Source: Candidatus Gottesmanbacteria bacterium (GTDB lineage Bacteria > Patescibacteriota > Microgenomatia > UBA10105 > UBA927). From it: a DNA stretch of 15,558 bases. The notes under the pieces were generated by a model. It saw only the letters and a list, made by a program, of their open reading frames with translations, was not told the DNA's origin and did not search any database. Shown here one piece after another: positions 12,584 to 15,558 of the stretch. A program made the position numbers and the translations under genes. The DNA is taken from contig JACPFZ010000052.1 of NCBI GenBank assembly GCA_016182725.1, positions 1 to 15,558 on the forward strand, in the 5' to 3' direction. Every line of letters begins with the position of its first letter. Position 1 is the first letter of the stretch.

Positions 12584-12665
12584 GGGGAAAAACCAAGGTT
12601 TTTCTCCCAGCTACATTTCCTTAAAGGTGTCGTGACGGATCTTCACATAACCCTTCCGTCACGAC
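12584..12665 (-). repeat. Two stable hairpins in the tRNA-Arg leader region
   Basis: GTCGTGACGG (12629-12638) and CCGTCACGAC (12656-12665) form a 10-bp perfect stem with a 17-nt loop. Nearer the tRNA, GGGGAAAAACC-AA-GGTTTTTCTCCC (from about 12584) forms a second stem with one bulge. Both would be at the 5' end of a pre-tRNA-Arg transcript started near the TATAAT at 12681-12686 (minus strand). Termination, processing or an operator are all possible. Confidence 0.5.
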
Positions 12666-12704
12666 GATCATACCTAGCTTATTATATCGCCAAAATGGTC
12701 TATC

Positions 12705-12713
12705 TGCTAGAAT
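12705..12713 (+). promoter_or_regulatory. Extended -10 promoter of the GT-C fusion gene
   Basis: TGC-TAGAAT (TGn plus a -10 box at 12708-12713) with no good -35. The ATG begins 10 nt after the -10 box, again predicting almost no leader. Confidence 0.55.
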
Positions 12714-12722
12714 GGCCTTACG

Positions 12723-14753
12723 ATGAAACGGTGGACCATCTCTTTTTTGGTCATTGGAATCGTTGCCTATTTTGCGCTCGTTCTCTACGCCAACCGCGCC
12801 TTGCTCACTTCCCGATTCGATGCGGCCTATTGGAAAGACCGCTACAAACACTCCCAGTGGCAGTTGCCAGTATCAAGCCGGACGATTGGTGATGATGGGC
12901 TTTTTCTCTACGAAGGGTATCGCCTGGTTAAAGGGGATAATCCAGCCGATTACAATGCCGAGGTGCCACCGCTTGGCAAATACCTCATCGGACTTTCGAT
13001 TGTTATCTTCGGCAACGGCCATTGGTATGGATTTATTATCGCCACACTCACCATCATCACCTTCTTTGCCCTTGCAAAACTATTGTTCAAAAACACTGTT
13101 GCAAACCTGGCGGTAACCCTGTTATTTCTCACCGATCCCCTCCTCACCAGCCAATTTCCTCTGACGATGCTGGATAGTTTACAGCTTTTTTTCCTTCTTG
13201 GGACGTTTCTTTTTCTCACCCGTATTACGACGACAAAACGGCCCTCTTCTCTGCTCGCAATCGCCCTTGGGATAAGCTTTGGTCTGTTTTCCGCAGCAAA
13301 AACCCCGGTCTTTAGTCCAGTCATAGGAATCATTCTCCTGATAATCCTTTGGAAAAGCCGGCATTCAACGAAAACAATCCTCTTCTTTCTTGGAGGAGCG
13401 TTTGCTGCATATCTGGCTCCCTACATACCTTATTTTCTGCAGGGACATTCGTTTATTGAATGGATTGGGGTGCAAAAATGGATGATGGGATTTTTCCAAA
13501 GCAGTCTGCTTTCTCCCAACACCGGAAGCGCCATCACCACCCTTCTTTTCAACCGCACGCAAAATCTTTTCACCCATGTATGGGAGCTAGGTACTCTCTG
13601 GAGTCCTAGCTGGCCGCTGATCACGCTCATAGGCATCGGAATACTGCTCCATGGCAAGCTCAATCGCCGATTCATTCCTGTTGCGGTATCCACTCTGCTC
13701 CTCCTCATCATCCTCTCCGTGATCCCGTTTTGGATCCGCTACCTCCTTTTGGTCTTACCCTTTCTCTACCTCATGGCGTGCCAGACTGTTATCAAACAAA
13801 AATTTGCTCTTATTATTTTCGTCATTCTGTTGGGAGCAAATGTCATGACTTCACTGGACATCCTTTTCCCTACTCCCCAAGCAACAGTCAAAAATTTTAC
13901 CTATGCATGGGAGCATGGATTTTTTCAGGATATGTATGAGCAATTGTCAACATCATCCAAAACCACTGACCGGCAAGCATTTCACCGATTCGGACTGCAA
14001 ACCTATTACGACGGACAGATCGAAGGAGCCACTATTGAAATTGCAATGTCTCGATGGTCACGGTTTGAATCGCCACAACTGGTTCCTTTGCGCATCACCT
14101 ACTTCACCCGTGAACTGGGACCATTTGTCGAGGAGCGAACCATCCCCGTAGCTTCCGAAAATGGCAGATGGGTCATTGCGTGGCAATGGGCTCATTTGCT
14201 GGAAGGATTTAATGAAACTACTCATTTGGAAACTTCCGTCATCCCTGCCAAGCGCGGATCCATCATCGCAAAAGACGGAAAACTTCTTGCCTATGATACA
14301 TCCGGATTCATGGTCTCTATAACACCAAAGGATGTGGACCAGTCCAAGGAAGATGCCATGCTTGCTTCCCTTGCAACTGCCTTCCATAATCATCCCATAT
14401 CCGCAAGCATCCACCACCGTTACGTCGGGAATACCCTTCCTGACGTTTCGATTGCAATAGGCGTACTTGCGCAACCCATCACGCGACACCCCGGCATGTC
14501 GTTTGCCCCACACATCGTCAGGATCGCATCAGAAAGCGGCAAGGTGGACAACACGCTCTATAAAGAATGTTGTTCATTGCTCTATTCCACAACAAATTAC
14601 AATGGGGTGACGGGGTTAGAAAACCAATATAATGATCAATTGAAAGGAAAAAACGGCGGGAACCTGGTTATCAAGGATAACGAAGGCAAGGTGATGCGGA
14701 TAATTCTTGACATTCCCAAGCAGGATGGCAATGACGTGTCACTTGAGCTTTAA
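12723..14753 (+). CDS. GT39-like (GT-C) glycosyltransferase fused to a penicillin-binding-protein pedestal
   Basis: A 676-residue two-part membrane protein. Residues 1-380 look like a GT-C/PMT-type transferase, which uses a polyprenyl-linked sugar outside the membrane: a first helix, the loop IGDDGLFLYEGYRLVKG with D57/D58, EVPPLGKYLIG (80-90), and about ten further helices. Residues 385-500 match the MecA_N/NTF2-like domain (FTYAWEHGFFQDMYEQLS; ERTIPVASENGRWVIAWQW). Residues 505-675 match a PBP dimerisation domain (AKRGSIIAKDGKLLAYD; GVTGLENQYNDQLKGKNGG; IPKQDGNDVSLEL). The transpeptidase domain with SxxK that normally follows is absent: the stop comes at the boundary and overlaps the convergent gene by 15 bp. 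It may be a glycosyltransferase that docks on cell-wall synthases. The domain calls are by eye. Confidence 0.82.
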   Translation: MKRWTISFLVIGIVAYFALVLYANRALLTSRFDAAYWKDRYKHSQWQLPVSSRTIGDDGLFLYEGYRLVKGDNPADYNAEVPPLGKYLIGLSIVIFGNGHWYGFIIATLTIITFFALAKLLFKNTVANLAVTLLFLTDPLLTSQFPLTMLDSLQLFFLLGTFLFLTRITTTKRPSSLLAIALGISFGLFSAAKTPVFSPVIGIILLIILWKSRHSTKTILFFLGGAFAAYLAPYIPYFLQGHSFIEWIGVQKWMMGFFQSSLLSPNTGSAITTLLFNRTQNLFTHVWELGTLWSPSWPLITLIGIGILLHGKLNRRFIPVAVSTLLLLIILSVIPFWIRYLLLVLPFLYLMACQTVIKQKFALIIFVILLGANVMTSLDILFPTPQATVKNFTYAWEHGFFQDMYEQLSTSSKTTDRQAFHRFGLQTYYDGQIEGATIEIAMSRWSRFESPQLVPLRITYFTRELGPFVEERTIPVASENGRWVIAWQWAHLLEGFNETTHLETSVIPAKRGSIIAKDGKLLAYDTSGFMVSITPKDVDQSKEDAMLASLATAFHNHPISASIHHRYVGNTLPDVSIAIGVLAQPITRHPGMSFAPHIVRIASESGKVDNTLYKECCSLLYSTTNYNGVTGLENQYNDQLKGKNGGNLVIKDNEGKVMRIILDIPKQDGNDVSLEL

Positions 14754-15155
14754 TACATCGCCATCAAGGATGGTCGGCTGCATGGCATGCATTTCCGTGA
14801 GATAGTCCATGTCAGGGATAGGATTGAGCAGATACATCTTCTTACCCAACCAAAATGCCAGCCCCATCTCCAGGAAGGTGTTGCCACCAATGTAGTTTTT
14901 TATGCCTTTTTTGTCGTAATTAAGAACGAGGATAGCGTCGGCTTCTTCAATTTTTTTAAAGTGCTCGCGGATAAAATCATGCTCGATTTTTGCTTGGATG
15001 CGCCCCTCGTCAACCGTCGGATGCACGTAACCCACTGTATCCATAAGCTCAATGCTTTTGGGGACCAATACCGTATGCCCTTGTTCTTCGAGAAGTCTTT
15101 TTACTTCCCGCATTTTTTCATGAAACTGCATGCTGCCGCAGATGGTGATTGTCAT
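14739..15155 (-). CDS. Nucleoside 2-deoxyribosyltransferase-like protein
   Basis: A 138-residue Rossmann-like protein. MTITICGSMQFHEKM (GS loop), IEEADAILVLNYDKKG and IGGNTFLEMGLAFWLGK with the Glu that serves as nucleophile in deoxyribosyltransferases fit that family, which swaps bases on deoxyribosides or hydrolyses them. Substrate is unknown. ATG 15155 starts 1 nt after the VOC gene's TGA; a GTG at 15167 would overlap it. The 3' end overlaps the convergent GT-C fusion gene by 15 bp. Confidence 0.78.
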   Translation of the reverse strand: MTITICGSMQFHEKMREVKRLLEEQGHTVLVPKSIELMDTVGYVHPTVDEGRIQAKIEHDFIREHFKKIEEADAILVLNYDKKGIKNYIGGNTFLEMGLAFWLGKKMYLLNPIPDMDYLTEMHAMQPTILDGDVLKLK

Positions 15156-15156
15156 A

Positions 15157-15504
15157 TCAAAAACCACGCTCTTCTTGATAGAGGTAGAAAATATTTTCTT
15201 CAGGATCAGTTACTTTTGCTTGCTTGCCCCAATGTCTTATTTCAATAGTGTCAACATGAATAGCGTTATGCTTTAATTTCTCTACTGTCTCTTCAAGGTT
15301 TACTACTTTGAAATGTGGTACGAATCGCTGTTTGCTTGTTGGTTTTCCACCATATAAGCCAACCATTGCACCACCAGTCCCTAAGAGCAAAGCAAACTTG
15401 TGGTCATCTTCTTGCACAATTATTTTCAGTCCGAGCTTATTCACCCACCAATCAAGACTTTTGTGCCAATTGTTTACATGAAGTTCAATAACATCGAGTT
15501 TCAT
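15157..15504 (-). CDS. VOC (glyoxalase/bleomycin resistance) family protein
   Basis: A 115-residue vicinal-oxygen-chelate protein with the two-module fold: MKLDVIELHVNNWHKSLDWWVNKLGLKI and VPHFKVVNLEETVEKLK, ending KVTDPEENIFYLYQE. H9 and the last Glu region are in the usual metal-binding places, though activity cannot be predicted. The deoxyribosyltransferase-like gene follows 1 nt later, so the two are an operon. The tRNA fragment lies 30 bp upstream on the same strand. Confidence 0.88.
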   Translation of the reverse strand: MKLDVIELHVNNWHKSLDWWVNKLGLKIIVQEDDHKFALLLGTGGAMVGLYGGKPTSKQRFVPHFKVVNLEETVEKLKHNAIHVDTIEIRHWGKQAKVTDPEENIFYLYQEERGF

Positions 15505-15534
15505 GGTCAGTGAAAAATAGTGAGTACCTATGGG

Positions 15535-15558
15535 CGGAAAGGGCGAGATTCGAACTCG
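15535..15558 (-). tRNA. Partial tRNA (3' end only)
   Basis: The right edge cuts a minus-strand tRNA: T-loop TTCGAAT with stem bases CGAG/CTCG, 3' acceptor CCTTTCC and discriminator G. The anticodon is outside the window, so the identity is unknown. Confidence 0.8.

Noticed and set aside
12621..12851. Minus-strand ORF of 76 codons opposite the start of the GT-C gene
   Set aside because: It is a low-complexity shadow of the real plus-strand gene, with no start signal or family resemblance.
1..15558. CRISPR array, rRNA, insertion sequence or prophage genes
   Set aside because: No regularly spaced repeats, transposase/integrase motifs, phage structural genes or rRNA-like sequence were seen on either strand.

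Overview
The window looks like a piece of a small, compact bacterial chromosome, most likely a Candidate Phyla Radiation (Patescibacteria) member. The clues are short genes with many end-to-end overlaps, isolated tRNA genes without encoded CCA, a minimal GIY-YIG protein, a truncated antiporter and few Shine-Dalgarno sites. This placement is an inference from style and gene content; no 16S gene is present. Most genes lie on the minus strand. The exceptions are a membrane-protein cluster (6147-7697) and one large membrane glycosyltransferase gene (12723-14753).

Layout. 1-1000: a partial promoter pointing out of the window, tRNA-Asn, and a VapBC-like toxin-antitoxin pair. 998-3958: the conserved dnaG-rpoD pair. 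4049-5091: a RelBE-like pair whose toxin gene overlaps a Nudix hydrolase gene, closed by a strong terminator. 5137-6053: a slipin/SPFH gene behind a 27-codon ORF. 6133-7697 (plus): a 14-codon leader ORF with a hairpin over the next start, a DUF1003 gene, an N-terminal NhaD-like remnant and a polytopic membrane protein. 7695-9766: nucleoside hydrolase and HAD phosphatase genes behind a leader-peptide attenuator, the block flanked by two copies of a 51-bp repeat. 9883-11065: an AT-rich orphan membrane protein, a GIY-YIG gene and tRNA-Ser. 11114-12577: a Phd/VapC pair, a YfbR-like HD hydrolase and tRNA-Arg. 12723-15558: the GT-C fusion gene, a nucleoside deoxyribosyltransferase-like gene, a VOC protein and the 3' end of another tRNA.

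How the parts connect. RpoD is the housekeeping sigma factor, and all three toxin-antitoxin promoters in the window match its consensus closely (TTGACA, 17-bp spacer, TATAAT-like). In five or six places an ATG begins 9-11 nt after the -10 box, so transcription at the usual distance would give leaderless or nearly leaderless mRNAs. Each toxin-antitoxin operon also has a long perfect palindrome over its -10 box. Nudix, HAD, nucleoside hydrolase, HD and deoxyribosyltransferase genes together suggest nucleotide scavenging.

The two most unusual items are: (1) a GT39-like multi-pass glycosyltransferase fused to the MecA_N/NTF2-like and dimerisation ('pedestal') domains of a class B penicillin-binding protein, ending just where the transpeptidase domain should begin; and (2) a complete attenuator, with promoter, leaderless 22-codon peptide rich in His/Trp/Tyr/Phe, antiterminator and intrinsic terminator, in front of nucleoside-salvage genes rather than an amino-acid operon.
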